Part shown: in pieces, positions 42,499 through 52,453 of the stretch | Position numbering within the stretch: the stretch's first letter is position 1 | How the letters are laid out: each line of letters starts with the position of its first letter | NCBI RefSeq assembly: GCF_013410115.1 | Contig: NZ_JACCCV010000001.1 | Coordinates: 1,550,001 to 1,614,000, forward strand | DNA: 64,000 bases | From: Tunturiibacter gelidiferens | GTDB lineage: Bacteria > Acidobacteriota > Terriglobia > Terriglobales > Acidobacteriaceae | Direction of reading: 5' to 3' | The notes under the pieces: model-generated | Told to the model about the DNA's origin: nothing | The model's database searches: none | What the model saw: only the letters and a program-made list of their open reading frames with translations | Program-made: the position numbers and the translations under genes

Positions 42499-42686
42499 GT
42501 CCTGCCGGACGGGCCACTGCGCGTGGGGCGGTCACTTCGTGACTTGTATACCGGTCTTGATAGGTTAGCTGCATGGGTCCTCCCGTTGGTCGGAATCATC
42601 TTCCTCCGACCAACGGGAGGACCAACGCGAAGCAATCACAAGTCACGAAGTGACCGCCCCACGCGCAGTGGCCCGTCCGGCAGGAC
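42499..42686. repeat. 188-bp nested perfect inverted repeat before the lpt/rpoN operon
   Basis: The outer arms 42499-42547 and 42638-42686 are perfectly complementary over 49 bases (starting GTCCTGCCGGACGGGCC). Between them lies a second perfect pair of 19 bases, 42576-42594 with 42605-42623 (GGTCCTCCCGTTGGTCGGA), around a 10-base loop. The outer arm itself contains small palindromes (CCACTGCGCGTGG and GTCACTTCGTGAC). There is no open frame for a transposase. The right arm ends 30 bases before the first operon ATG. Confidence 0.95.
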
Positions 42687-42716
42687 TCCGGTGCGGAATG
42701 AGAAGATAGAAGGTGA

Positions 42717-45218
42717 ATGAACGTTTCGGTAGAGCGGCTGCGTGTCTGGTTGCTGGTGGGTGCAGGCCTGCTGGTGCTGGTGATCGCTTCTTTCCTGGGG
42801 TATGCCCACTATCGCGCGCATCGGTTTCTCACGAATCTGCCTAAGAAGCTGGGAGTGAATGTTCGGCGGGAGACGAACGGATTTACTTACTCGCAGTCGG
42901 TGCAAGGGCGCACGATCTATACGGTTCATGCGGCCAAGGCGGTGGAACGTGGTGATGGCAAGGTGACGCTGCACGATGTGGGGATCGTGCTCTATGGGCT
43001 GAAGGAGGATCGGGCCGATAGGATCTACGGGAAAGAGTTTGAGTATGACCAGAAGAACCAAGTGATACGCGCGGATGGAGAGGTGCATATCGATCTGCAG
43101 GCGCCGGAGGCAGCGGATGCGAACGCAAAGATGGACTATGCCGCAGGGAAGGATCTGCATGGCGCGGGAGCGGTTGAGACTAAGGATGTGCGGCTGATCC
43201 ATGTGACGACCAGTGGGCTGGTGTTTTTGCAGAAGCTGGGTGTGGCGGCGACGGATAACGAGATTGAGTTTGCGTCGGGTGGGCTGACGGGGCATGCGGT
43301 GGGGGCGGATTACAACTCGGACACGGGAGTGTTGGTGCTGCACTCGGCGGTGAGGGTGAATGGGCTGGAGCATGACAGGCCGGTGGTGTTGACGGCGTCG
43401 CGTGCGGAGTTGGATCGGCAGAATGAGAGAGCGGTGCTGACTCAGGCGAAGTATGTGGCGGTGGGCGGCAAAGGGAATTCGGGGCAGACGGCGCAGGCGA
43501 GGAATGTTGTCGTGCATCTAAGGCCGGATGGAACGGCGGAGCGGGTTGAGGCGGAGGGAGAGGTAACGCTGACCGATGGGTTGGGCGGGACGGTTGTGGC
43601 TCCGCGGGGTGAGGTGACGTTGAATGCGCAGAGTCAGCCGGCGTCGGCGGTGATGCAGGGCGGGGTGAAGTACTCGGCGGATGAACCGCTGCGGCAGGCC
43701 AAGGGAGAGGCGGCGCAGGGACGGGCGGTGTTCGACAAGGTGGGCAGGCCGGAGCATGTTGTGATGACTGGCGCGGTGCATCTGACCGAGCGGGTTCGGA
43801 CAGATGCGTCGGTTGAAGCCTGGGGGGAGCGCGATTTGAATGCTGGGCAGATGGAGCTGGCATTGTCCGCAGATCGCGCAGGTAAGGCGCAGTTGCGCGA
43901 TGCGAAGGCCACCGGGGATGCGCGGCTGACGGTGATGAATCCGGCTGCCAAGGGTGGGGGAACGACTGGCAGTGCTTTGGCGGGGGATGTCTTGACGGCA
44001 CACTTTGTGCGTGTGGGGAACGCAGACCATCTTGCGGAGGTGCATGGCGATGGGCACACGTCGATGCGTCGGGTGAATGGAAAGGGAGTCGTCGATACGA
44101 GCTCGGGGGATTCTTTGGTGGCGCACTTTCGGCCTGTGACTGCGGGTGCGGCGCGTGGTTCGAGCGCTACAGGCAAAGGGCAAGGGGCGGATGAGATCAC
44201 GAGTGCGACCGAACAGGGGCACGTGGTGATGACCGAGTTGCCGGTGAAGAAGCCCGGCGATTCGGTGGCTCCGACAGAGGAGCGAGTGACGGCGGAACGA
44301 GCTGCTTATGACGGCCAACTGGAACGGACGACGTTGACAGGCAATGTGCAGGTGAGCAACGGGACGAGCGTGTTGTGGGCGGATCGGGTGGTGACTGAGC
44401 AGCAGACGGGAGATGTTACCGCGGACGGTTCGGTGAAGGCGAGCTTTAGTCAGGTAGGTAGTGAGGCTGAGCCGGTGCATGTGCTGGCGTCGCGTGCGGA
44501 GATGAAACATGATTCGCAGGTGGCGAAGTTTTATGGGGCGGGATCTAACGGCAAGCCAGCGCGGTTGTGGCAGGGAGCTTCGCAGGTAGACGCTCCGGTG
44601 ATTGAGTTTGAACAGAAGCAGAAGAGGCTGCTCGCGCATAGCGAGGGACAAGACGCTGCTGCCGCTGTGCATACTGTTTTGGTGAGTGGTGGGTCTGGTA
44701 CCAAAACGGATTTAGCTAAGACCGGTAAGCGGGAAAGCGGCGGCAAGACCAGCGTGGTGCGGGTGATCAGCCGTGAGCTGGTTTATTCGGATGAGGGCCG
44801 CAAGGCGGACTTTACGGGTGGGGTTCAGGTGGATAGCGCGGATGGAAGCATGCGAGGGCAGGAGGCGGTCGTTTATCTGCAGGCGGCTTCGGGTAATGGT
44901 GTGAAGAAGCCTGATGGTGCGGCTGGTGGATTTATGGGCGGCAGCGTGGAGCGGGTGGTGGCGAGTGGACATATCGAGATGCAGCAGCCGGGCCGGCGTG
45001 CGAGTGGGGACAAGTTGGTGTACACCGCGAGTGATGGCATGTTTGTTTTGACTGGGACGCCGACGGCGTTACCGAAGGTGGTGGACGATCAGCGGGGGAC
45101 CGTGACAGGTACGTCTTTGCGATTCCATACCGGAGATGAGAACGTCGTAGTTTCTAATGAAGGAGAGAGTGGCGCGGGGCAAAGAGTGCGCACGGAGACG
45201 CGGGTGAAGAACAAGTAA
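42717..45218 (+). CDS. Large LptC/LptA-like (OstA) LPS transport protein
   Basis: 833 residues, with AGAAGGTGA before the ATG. One membrane anchor (about 9-30, [18 protein letters not shown]) and an LptC-like region (about 35-210, [20 protein letters not shown]) are followed by several OstA/LptA-type beta segments (for example [40 protein letters not shown] and [20 protein letters not shown]). Known LptC and LptA are each under 200 residues, so this appears to combine both in one anchored chain. It would carry LPS across the periplasm. Its TAA overlaps the lptB ATG by one base. Confidence 0.82.
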   Translation: MNVSVERLRVWLLVGAGLLVLVIASFLGYAHYRAHRFLTNLPKKLGVNVRRETNGFTYSQSVQGRTIYTVHAAKAVERGDGKVTLHDVGIVLYGLKEDRADRIYGKEFEYDQKNQVIRADGEVHIDLQAPEAADANAKMDYAAGKDLHGAGAVETKDVRLIHVTTSGLVFLQKLGVAATDNEIEFASGGLTGHAVGADYNSDTGVLVLHSAVRVNGLEHDRPVVLTASRAELDRQNERAVLTQAKYVAVGGKGNSGQTAQARNVVVHLRPDGTAERVEAEGEVTLTDGLGGTVVAPRGEVTLNAQSQPASAVMQGGVKYSADEPLRQAKGEAAQGRAVFDKVGRPEHVVMTGAVHLTERVRTDASVEAWGERDLNAGQMELALSADRAGKAQLRDAKATGDARLTVMNPAAKGGGTTGSALAGDVLTAHFVRVGNADHLAEVHGDGHTSMRRVNGKGVVDTSSGDSLVAHFRPVTAGAARGSSATGKGQGADEITSATEQGHVVMTELPVKKPGDSVAPTEERVTAERAAYDGQLERTTLTGNVQVSNGTSVLWADRVVTEQQTGDVTADGSVKASFSQVGSEAEPVHVLASRAEMKHDSQVAKFYGAGSNGKPARLWQGASQVDAPVIEFEQKQKRLLAHSEGQDAAAAVHTVLVSGGSGTKTDLAKTGKRESGGKTSVVRVISRELVYSDEGRKADFTGGVQVDSADGSMRGQEAVVYLQAASGNGVKKPDGAAGGFMGGSVERVVASGHIEMQQPGRRASGDKLVYTASDGMFVLTGTPTALPKVVDDQRGTVTGTSLRFHTGDENVVVSNEGESGAGQRVRTETRVKNK

Positions 45219-45946
45219 TGAAGACCTTATCGACGGAGGAGATTGGCAAGTCGTACGGTGGCCGCCAGGTGGTGAAAGGGGTCAGCCTCGAGATCGAGCA
45301 GGGCGAAGTGGTTGGGCTGCTGGGTCCGAATGGGGCGGGAAAGACAACGAGTTTCTACATGATCGTAGGGCTGGTGCGTCCGGATACGGGGCGCGTGCTT
45401 GCGGATGGGCACGACATCAGCCGGTTGCCGATGTATCTGCGGGCGAGGAACTACGGCATTAGCTATCTGCCGCAGGAGCCTTCGGTGTTTCGCAAGCTGA
45501 CGGTGCAGGACAATATTCTGGCCGTGCTGGAGGCGCAGCAGTTGAGCTGGGAGAGCCGTCGGACACGCACGGAAAAGCTGATCGAACAGCTGAATCTGGG
45601 ACACGTGCGGAAGACGCGCGGCTATGCGCTGAGCGGCGGAGAGCGCAGAAGGGTGGAGATTGCGCGGTGTCTCGCGATCGAACCGGCGTTCATTCTGCTG
45701 GATGAACCGTTTTCGGGGATCGATCCGATTGCGGTGCTGGATCTGCAGGAGATCATCTTCGGGCTGAAGAAGAGTGGGATTGGGGTGCTGATTACGGACC
45801 ACAATGTGCGTGAGACGCTGTCGGTCACGGACAGGGCTTACATCATTGCCGAGGGGAAGATTTTTAAGACGGGAACGCCGGGTGAACTGGGGCGAGATCC
45901 TGAGGTGAGACGGATTTATCTGGGCGAAAATTTCTCGATGGGCTGA
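45218..45946 (+). CDS. lptB: LPS export ABC transporter ATPase LptB
   Basis: 242 residues. Walker [14 protein letters not shown] (about 36-48), Q-loop [14 protein letters not shown], signature [18 protein letters not shown], Walker [14 protein letters not shown] and the switch His in ITDHNV are all present. The [17 protein letters not shown] region is specific to LptB. It powers LPS extraction with LptF and LptG, which are not in the window. Start overlaps the preceding gene. Confidence 0.96.
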   Translation: MKTLSTEEIGKSYGGRQVVKGVSLEIEQGEVVGLLGPNGAGKTTSFYMIVGLVRPDTGRVLADGHDISRLPMYLRARNYGISYLPQEPSVFRKLTVQDNILAVLEAQQLSWESRRTRTEKLIEQLNLGHVRKTRGYALSGGERRRVEIARCLAIEPAFILLDEPFSGIDPIAVLDLQEIIFGLKKSGIGVLITDHNVRETLSVTDRAYIIAEGKIFKTGTPGELGRDPEVRRIYLGENFSMG

Positions 45947-45958
45947 GGAGCCGCGACG

Positions 45959-45976
45959 TTACAACTTCTGTTGTAA
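45959..45976. promoter_or_regulatory. 7-bp palindrome just after lptB
   Basis: TTACAAC, TTCT, GTTGTAA. It lies 12 bases after the lptB stop. It could be an operator or a weak hairpin; no T run follows. Confidence 0.35.
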
Positions 45977-46106
45977 GACAGAGATGCTATCGGTGCAGGG
46001 CGCGCAGCCTTTGACAGCGTTAGACTTACAGCGAGATCCAGGCAGGGCGTGTAGACTGTGGCCAAGCCAGGGAATAGCGTTCTGTTTGTAATTAATTGCA
46101 CAATGA

Positions 46107-46138
46107 GCACGAGACGTGCCAAATGGCACATCTCGTGC
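46107..46138 (+). promoter_or_regulatory. Strong hairpin upstream of rpoN
   Basis: GCACGAGACGTGCCA (46107-46121) and TGGCACATCTCGTGC (46124-46138) pair over 15 positions with one mismatch around a 2-base loop. It lies 33 bases before the rpoN start. It is followed by A-rich sequence, not T's, which argues for a leader or boundary element rather than a terminator. Confidence 0.5.
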
Positions 46139-46171
46139 AAAGTCAAAGTAATCGGGTTGTGAGGGAATAAC

Positions 46172-47908
46172 GTGTTGCTGCAACCGAAGCTGAACTTGAA
46201 AGTCTCGCAACGACAGGTATTGACGCCTGGCCTGGTGCAGATGGTAAGCGTGCTGGCGCTGAACAAGCTTGAGCTGAGAGAGATGATCAATACCGAGATG
46301 GTGGAGAATCCGGTGCTGGAGGAGTTGGAAGAGTCGGTTGCCACGCTAGATGAAAGAGCGGGCCTTGAAGGCGATCGGGAGCGTTCTGCGGAAGATGTTG
46401 CCGCGGAGAGCGAAAGGGTGGAAAAAGACCCGTTCGATGAGATTGACTTCGGCAGCTACTTTCAGGATTATCTCGATCCGGGTTTTCGCACGGCCTCTAA
46501 TTTCGAAGAGTATGACAAGCCATCGTTTGAGAACTTTCTTTCGCAGCCGAGCACGCTGAGCGACCATCTGGCGTGGCAGCTTGGTTCGCTGACGCTGAGC
46601 CCGGAGGTCCGTGCCGCGGCGGAGCTGGTGGTGGGAAATCTGAATGAGAATGGCTATCTGACGGCAAGCGACGAAGAGCTGGTTGAGGCTCTGATGCAGA
46701 TGCAGGAGCCGGAACGGTCGGAGCCGATTCCATTTGAGCGAGGGACCAGGAGCCGGTCTGCGCATGTGTGGGATCTTCCGGAGACGAGCGAGGGAGAAGA
46801 CGGGTCGGTGCAGGGTAAGTCGTTGGATTTAGCGGCTGCTTCCGATGAGACGGTCGGCGTGTTTTTGGCGGCGGTCCGCGAGGCGCGGAAGGTGGTGAAT
46901 TTTCTTGACCCAGTGGGAGTGGGGTCGAGGGATTTGCGTGAGTGTCTGCTGATTCAGATATGCGCGCAGCAGGGTGAGGCGGCGATCGTGCTTCGACGCC
47001 ATCAGATGCATGCGGCGGATGTAGCCGCAAAAAATGGCACAGCCAGCGACGAAGACTATGGCGCGATAGAGGCGGCTGCAACTTCCGATCATCCGGGACG
47101 CGAAGATGTCTTCAGTATCGCAACGCACATTGTGACGAACTGTCTACCGCTGCTGCAGAAGAAGGATATGCGAGAGCTGACCCGGAGCTGCGGACGCACG
47201 GCGGACGAAGTGAACGCGGCGGTGGAGTTTATCCGCACCTTGGATCCGCGCCCGGGGCAGCGATATAACCACAGCGAAACGCGGCTAATTGAGCCGGATG
47301 TGGCGTTTGTGAAGCGCGATGATGTTTATGTCGTGTTGATGAACGAAGAGGATATGCCGACGCTTCGGTTGAATCAGGGCTATCGCAAAATGCTGCAGCA
47401 GAAGCAGACGGAGAAGGAAGTCAAAGAGTACGTGAAGGAGCGGTACAAGTCGGCGATTCAGCTGCTGCGGAATATCGAGCAGAGGAAGAATACGATTGTG
47501 CGAACTTGCGAGGTGATCGTCAGGCGGCAGCAGGAGTTTCTCGAGCATGGCGTCAATGCTCTGAAGCCGATGATGATCAAAGAGGTTGCGGAGGAGATCG
47601 GGGTGCATCCTTCGACGGTGAGCCGCGCGGTGGCAAACAAGTATGTTCATACCTCGCAGGGCGTGTTTGAACTGCGGTTTTTCTTCTCCGAGGGAGTGAA
47701 CGGCCCGGAAGGTGGCGATCTTCCGCTGGTCTTGCTTAAGCGCAAGGTGAAGAAGCTGATTGAGGAAGAGGATGAGCGGAAGCCGCTGACGGACGATCAA
47801 CTTGCTGCTGAGTTACAGCGGCAGGGGATTCAGGTGACCCGAAGGACGGTGGCAAAGTACCGGGAAGATATGCAGATTCCAAGCACGCACCAACGTCGTG
47901 TACGCTGA
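46172..47908 (+). CDS. rpoN: RNA polymerase sigma-54 factor
   Basis: 578 residues, GTG start with GAGGGAATAAC upstream. Region I (MLLQPKLNLKVSQRQVLTPG) is followed by an acidic region II, the core-binding domain (LSDHLAWQLGSLTLSPEVRA and FLDPVGVGSRDLRECLLIQI) and the DNA-binding end. The HTH is KEVAEEIGVHPSTVSRAVAN and the RpoN box is TRRTVAKYRED (ARRTVAKYRE in the family). It directs activator-dependent transcription. The order lptB-rpoN-hpf-rapZ matches the proteobacterial locus. Confidence 0.95.
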   Translation: MLLQPKLNLKVSQRQVLTPGLVQMVSVLALNKLELREMINTEMVENPVLEELEESVATLDERAGLEGDRERSAEDVAAESERVEKDPFDEIDFGSYFQDYLDPGFRTASNFEEYDKPSFENFLSQPSTLSDHLAWQLGSLTLSPEVRAAAELVVGNLNENGYLTASDEELVEALMQMQEPERSEPIPFERGTRSRSAHVWDLPETSEGEDGSVQGKSLDLAAASDETVGVFLAAVREARKVVNFLDPVGVGSRDLRECLLIQICAQQGEAAIVLRRHQMHAADVAAKNGTASDEDYGAIEAAATSDHPGREDVFSIATHIVTNCLPLLQKKDMRELTRSCGRTADEVNAAVEFIRTLDPRPGQRYNHSETRLIEPDVAFVKRDDVYVVLMNEEDMPTLRLNQGYRKMLQQKQTEKEVKEYVKERYKSAIQLLRNIEQRKNTIVRTCEVIVRRQQEFLEHGVNALKPMMIKEVAEEIGVHPSTVSRAVANKYVHTSQGVFELRFFFSEGVNGPEGGDLPLVLLKRKVKKLIEEEDERKPLTDDQLAAELQRQGIQVTRRTVAKYREDMQIPSTHQRRVR

Positions 47909-47944
47909 TCGTCTGCGAACCGATCGCGGGGACGAGGTGAACGT

Positions 47945-48571
47945 ATGGACGTGGAGTACACCGGCAGACAGACAACGATTACAAAAAAACTGAAGTCACA
48001 GGCGGAAGAAGGTGTTGAGGCGATTGCGAAGATCGTCGGCAACTCCGGCAGCGTGCATGTGATTTTGTCCACGGACAAGTATCGACAGATCGCTGAGGTG
48101 ACGGTGCAGACCAGGCATCAGAAGATGGTGGCGCGGTGCGAGGCAACGGACATGATCGTCGCGTTGCACGATGCGCTGGCGAAGATTGAACAGCAGGCGA
48201 TCCGACACAAGAAGAGATACGGGACGATCAAACGGCATCCTAAGTCAGATTTGAAGGGCGCGGCGGCTGAGGTTGCGGGGGCGCCTGTGGTACGGAAAAC
48301 CACCGCGGTGAAGGCGGCGGCGAAGAGCAGTGTTGGACGTAAGGCAGTGCCGATGCTCGTGCACTCTTTTCCCTCGCACTCGCCGCTTGCGGAGCCGCAT
48401 GTGGTGCGTTCGAATGATTCAGTTGCGCTGCGGCCGATGTCGATCGAGGAAGCGGTGAAGGAGGCTGCGTTTCGAGACCGCGAGGTATTTGTGTTTCGCG
48501 ATCATGCAGGGCAGGCGATGGTGCTCTATCGTAAGCGTGACGGAAAGATGGAACTGATCGAAGTTCCGTAG
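47945..48571 (+). CDS. hpf: Long-form ribosome hibernation promoting factor
   Basis: 208 residues, GACGAGGTGA upstream. The N-terminal S30AE domain (about 1-100, MDVEYTGRQTTITKKLKSQA) is followed by a Lys/Ala/Val-rich linker and a C-terminal dimerisation domain (about 150-208, LRPMSIEEAVKEAAFRDREV and MVLYRKRDGKMELIE). The long form alone pairs ribosomes into inactive 100S dimers. It follows rpoN by 36 bases. Confidence 0.94.
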   Translation: MDVEYTGRQTTITKKLKSQAEEGVEAIAKIVGNSGSVHVILSTDKYRQIAEVTVQTRHQKMVARCEATDMIVALHDALAKIEQQAIRHKKRYGTIKRHPKSDLKGAAAEVAGAPVVRKTTAVKAAAKSSVGRKAVPMLVHSFPSHSPLAEPHVVRSNDSVALRPMSIEEAVKEAAFRDREVFVFRDHAGQAMVLYRKRDGKMELIEVP

Positions 48572-48604
48572 AGTCTCTTGAGACTGGGGTGCTAGGATTT
48601 CTGC

Positions 48605-49543
48605 ATGAGGAAGCGGGTCACGAAGAGTTCTGTGAAGTCATCCACTAAGACGCGCAGGAAGAGAGTCGTGGAGCTCGCGCTTCCGGAGCATCGGGGGGAA
48701 CTGGTCATTTTGACTGGACTCTCGGGGTCGGGGAAGCTGTCGGCGCTGAAGGCGTTTGAGGATTTGGGGTATTACTCAGTCGATAATTTGCCGCTGGAAC
48801 TGGTGCCGAGCTTTGCGGACCTTGTGCGACAGTCAGCGGAGATCGAACGTGCGGCGCTGGTGGTCGACGTGCGCGAGGGAATGCGACTGGATGAGTTTCC
48901 GGCGATTCTAAAGAAGGTTCGCAAGGTTCTTCCGACGCGGGTAGTATTTTTGGAGGCGAGTGAGGATGCGCTGATTCGACGGTTCTCCGAGACGCGGCGG
49001 CCTCATCCGATGGGACGCAGCGATACTGTGGTGAAGTCGATTCGAGCCGAGCGCAAGCGGCTGGATCCGATTCGTAATGTCGCCGACATCGTGTTGGATA
49101 CGACGAAGTTCAACGTGCATGATCTGCGGGCGCACATCAACTCACAGTTCGAACGTGAGGAGAGCGGACGGGCTTTGATGATCTCGTCGAATAGTTTTGG
49201 TTTCAAGAATGGCGTACCTGCGGAGGCGGATCTGGTGTTCGACGTGCGCTTTCTGCCGAATCCTCACTTTGTGCCGGAGTTTCGCAAGCTGACCGGCAAG
49301 CATCCTAAGGTCGCGAAGTATGTTCTTCAGTTCCCGCAGACGAAAGAGTTTTTGGATAAGACGACCGAGATGCTGAAGTTTCTTCTGCCTCATTACATCA
49401 AGGAAGGGAAGAGCTATCTGACGGTGGCGTTTGGATGCACCGGAGGACAACATCGGTCGGTCTTTATTGCGGAAGAGATGAAGAAACGGCTGGCCGATGT
49501 GGGGTATCGGGTGAAGACCTCTCACCGGGATATGCCGAAGTAG
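48605..49543 (+). CDS. rapZ: RNase adapter protein RapZ with altered Walker A
   Basis: 312 residues. A basic N-terminal tail is followed by the ATP-binding domain, GYYSVDNLPLELVPSF, and the C-terminal domain (about 185-310) with FGCTGGQHRSVFIAEE, the ligand-binding signature. The Walker A motif reads GLSGSGKLSA, with Leu where Ser or Thr normally follows the Lys. In enterobacteria RapZ steers RNase E to a small RNA controlling GlmS. The target here is unknown. ptsN, which usually lies between hpf and rapZ, is absent. Confidence 0.92.
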   Translation: MRKRVTKSSVKSSTKTRRKRVVELALPEHRGELVILTGLSGSGKLSALKAFEDLGYYSVDNLPLELVPSFADLVRQSAEIERAALVVDVREGMRLDEFPAILKKVRKVLPTRVVFLEASEDALIRRFSETRRPHPMGRSDTVVKSIRAERKRLDPIRNVADIVLDTTKFNVHDLRAHINSQFEREESGRALMISSNSFGFKNGVPAEADLVFDVRFLPNPHFVPEFRKLTGKHPKVAKYVLQFPQTKEFLDKTTEMLKFLLPHYIKEGKSYLTVAFGCTGGQHRSVFIAEEMKKRLADVGYRVKTSHRDMPK

Positions 49544-49615
49544 CTCTGCGCGCGGTCTGGCGCAATAGAATAGTGAGATGCGCAATGCGATGGCAACAAT
49601 CGGGAGAGTGACGGC

Positions 49616-51493
49616 TTGAAGCGCATCTGGCGATTGCTGCTGTACGTTCGTCCGTATGCGCTGTACTCAATGGCGTCGGTGGTACTGATGGCGGTGGTGG
49701 GCGCGATGGCGGCTTTCCGCGTGCTGCTGGTGAAGCCGATCTTCGACAATGTTCTGAGTCCGGATGCGTACACGCATGACGTGCTGGTGTTCCCTCATGT
49801 GCCTTTTCTTGGCAGGCCGTTGAACCTGCACTTTCTGGTTCCGAGTCCCCTTCACAATGCGTGGACGGTGGTGGCGTATGCGCTGGTGGTCTCTGCACTG
49901 GTAAAGTCGGTATGTGATTACGCGGGGACGTACCTCGTGAACTATGCGGGCTTCGGGATGATTACCGATCTGCGGAACGACCTGTATAACGCCGTGCTGC
50001 GACGTTCGGTGGGTTTCTTTCAGAAGCATACGACGGGGACTTTGCTGTCTACGCTGATCAACGATATCGAGCGCGTGCAGACAGCTATGTCGAGCGTGCT
50101 GGGGGAGTTTCTGCAGCAGATCTTCACCTTGATTTTTATGATCGGTGTGGCAATTTTTTACGGCGGGAAGTTGGCCTGGGTGCTGCTGCTGTTTGTTCCT
50201 GTGGTGATTTCCTCCGCGCGACGCATTGGTCGCAGGGTTCGGCAGACGACGCGCAAGGGACAGGACAAGCTGGCGGAGATTCAGAACATTCTTCACGAGA
50301 CGATTACGGGCAATCGAATCGTGAAAGCCTTCGGAATGGAACTGTGGGAGATGAATCGCTTTCGCCGCGCGGCGCGGAGGTTGTTCAGCGCGAATCTTCG
50401 CTCGGTGAGTGTGCAGGCGATCAGCTCGCCTTTGATGGATGGGCTCGGTTCGGTTGCAATCGCACTGTTGTTGCTGCTTGGCCGCGACCGCATCAAGAGC
50501 GGTTCGATGACGATCGGCTCATTTATTTCTTTCCTGATCGCGGTGTTTACCTTGTACGATCCTGTTCGGAAATTTGCATTGTTTTACAACAGCTTTCAGC
50601 AAGCGCTCGGAGCAAGCGAAGAGATCTTCAAGTTTATGGACGCGCAGGACGATGTTCAGGAGAAGAAGCGCGCGTTTGTTTTGAAAGGGTTTAAGGAGGA
50701 GATCCGTTTTGAAGATGTCGGCTTCGCCTATGAGAGCGATGGCGAGATAAGGCAGGTTCTGCATGGAATCAATTTGAACGTGCGGCCCGGCGAGGTCATT
50801 GCGTTTGTGGGGCCGAGTGGTGCGGGCAAGTCTTCGCTGGTTAATCTCATTCCTCGGTTTTTTGATGTGAACGATGGAAGGATCTTGTTGGATGGGCACG
50901 ATCTGCGTGATGTGACGATTGCATCGTTGCGACAGCAGATTGGAAAGGTGACGCAGGAGACCGTGCTGTTCAACGATACAGTGCGGAACAACATCGCTTA
51001 CGGTCAGCCGGATGTTCCGATGAATAAGGTGGAAGAGGCAGCGCGGATGGCGCTGGCGCATGAGTTCATTCTCAACATGCCTGACGGGTATAACACGATG
51101 ATAGGCGAGAAGGGGACTCGGCTGAGCGGGGGAGAGCGTCAGAGACTTGCGATTGCGCGGGCGATTTTGAAGAACGCCCCGATTTTGATTTTGGATGAGG
51201 CAACATCGGCGCTCGATATGGAGAGCGAACAGTTTGTGCAGGCGGCGTTGGCGAATTTGATGCAGGGCCGGACGGTGTTTGTGATCGCTCATCGCCTTTC
51301 GACGGTGCGGAGAGCTTCTCGGATTGCGGTGATTGAAGGGGGACGGATCACGGAGATCGGCACGCACGACGAGCTGATGCAGCACTCAGGGACCTATCGG
51401 CGGCTCTACAACATGCAGTTCAGTGAGGACGATGTTGTGCCGGCGAGTAACAGCGAAACTGCGCTACCGGTGGGGCTGGAGGGGATCGCGTGA
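49616..51493 (+). CDS. msbA: ABC transporter MsbA-like (lipid A flippase type)
   Basis: 625 residues, TTG start with GGGAGAGTGA upstream. Six membrane spans (about 10-335) precede the ATPase domain (about 370-600). Walker A is VGPSGAGKSSL, the signature LSGGERQRLAIARAIL, Walker B ILILDEATSALDMES, and the switch His AHRLSTV. The single-chain fusion of membrane and ATPase domains and its place in an LPS operon support lipid A-core flipping. Its stop overlaps the next start (GTGA). Confidence 0.9.
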   Translation: MKRIWRLLLYVRPYALYSMASVVLMAVVGAMAAFRVLLVKPIFDNVLSPDAYTHDVLVFPHVPFLGRPLNLHFLVPSPLHNAWTVVAYALVVSALVKSVCDYAGTYLVNYAGFGMITDLRNDLYNAVLRRSVGFFQKHTTGTLLSTLINDIERVQTAMSSVLGEFLQQIFTLIFMIGVAIFYGGKLAWVLLLFVPVVISSARRIGRRVRQTTRKGQDKLAEIQNILHETITGNRIVKAFGMELWEMNRFRRAARRLFSANLRSVSVQAISSPLMDGLGSVAIALLLLLGRDRIKSGSMTIGSFISFLIAVFTLYDPVRKFALFYNSFQQALGASEEIFKFMDAQDDVQEKKRAFVLKGFKEEIRFEDVGFAYESDGEIRQVLHGINLNVRPGEVIAFVGPSGAGKSSLVNLIPRFFDVNDGRILLDGHDLRDVTIASLRQQIGKVTQETVLFNDTVRNNIAYGQPDVPMNKVEEAARMALAHEFILNMPDGYNTMIGEKGTRLSGGERQRLAIARAILKNAPILILDEATSALDMESEQFVQAALANLMQGRTVFVIAHRLSTVRRASRIAVIEGGRITEIGTHDELMQHSGTYRRLYNMQFSEDDVVPASNSETALPVGLEGIA

Positions 51494-52395
51494 GGAGTAT
51501 TTATTCGATGACTGGGTACGCCAGTCTGCGCGGGGCGGTGCGCGATAGCATCTCTTTTACCTTGAGTATGAAGAGCGTGAACCATCGGTTTCTCGATCTT
51601 CATCTGAGGTTGCCAGCCTCCTGCGATGGGCTGGAGGTGCAGATGCGGAGGATGTTGAAGGAGAATCTGCGGCGGGGGCATATTGAGGTAACACTGCAGT
51701 TGGAGCGTAGGGCGAATGTTGAGATCCAACTGCATACGGGGTTGCTGGAGGCTTATGTGCAGGCGTTCCGTGAGGCTGCCGTGACGCATGGCGTGCCGGG
51801 CGATCCGGACTTGAATGCGATGCTGCGCATACCAGGTGTGATGAGTACTGAGAGCGTCGCAGGTGCCGCGGATATTGAGGGGCTTGATGCAGCGGTGCTC
51901 TCGCAGATCGTGCCGCTTGTAGGGAAGCTGAATGAAGGGCGGGCTCAGGAAGGTGCGACGTTGGCTGCTGAGCTGAAGGGTTCGATGCTGCGGCTGCAGG
52001 CGTTTGGGGAAGAGATGGCTGGGCTAAGGAACGGCGTGCGCGAGGTGCAGTTCGAGCGGTTACGGAGTCGACTGATGGAGCTGACGCAGGGCGTTCCGGT
52101 GAGCGAGGAGCGGCTGCTGGCTGAGGCTGCGGTGCTGGCGGAGAAGAGCGATATCGAGGAGGAGATCGTTCGGTTGCGGACGCATGTGGAGCGCTTTGTG
52201 GCGATGCTTGAGGAGGGCGGAGAGTTGGGCAAGCGTCTGGACTTTCTGCTGCAGGAGCTGAACCGCGAGGCGAATACGATGTTGTCAAAGACCAGTGGAG
52301 CAGCCGGCGAGAATAGCCTGCGGATTACGGAGCTGGGACTCGAGATGAAGGCCGAGATTGAGAAGGCGCGGGAGCAGGTTCAGAATCTCGAGTAG
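51490..52395 (+). CDS. yicC: YicC-family endoribonuclease
   Basis: 301 residues, GTG start overlapping the msbA stop. MRSIYSMTGYASLRG is the family start, followed by LSMKSVNHRFLDLHLRLP and the DUF1732 C-terminus (LGKRLDFLLQELNREANTML and ITELGLEMKAEIEKAREQVQ). E. coli YicC is an RNase that acts on small RNAs. It lies directly before gmk, its common neighbour. Confidence 0.94.
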   Translation: MRSIYSMTGYASLRGAVRDSISFTLSMKSVNHRFLDLHLRLPASCDGLEVQMRRMLKENLRRGHIEVTLQLERRANVEIQLHTGLLEAYVQAFREAAVTHGVPGDPDLNAMLRIPGVMSTESVAGAADIEGLDAAVLSQIVPLVGKLNEGRAQEGATLAAELKGSMLRLQAFGEEMAGLRNGVREVQFERLRSRLMELTQGVPVSEERLLAEAAVLAEKSDIEEEIVRLRTHVERFVAMLEEGGELGKRLDFLLQELNREANTMLSKTSGAAGENSLRITELGLEMKAEIEKAREQVQNLE

Positions 52396-52453
52396 CTCGA
52401 GTGGGCGCGGTTGTTAGACTGGCAGAGACAAATTGATTAGGTGATTGAGGCGC

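Noticed and set aside
43180..44672. Large antisense frames opposite the LptC/LptA-like gene
   Set aside because: Pro/His/Arg-rich shadows of a strong plus-strand gene with clear domains.
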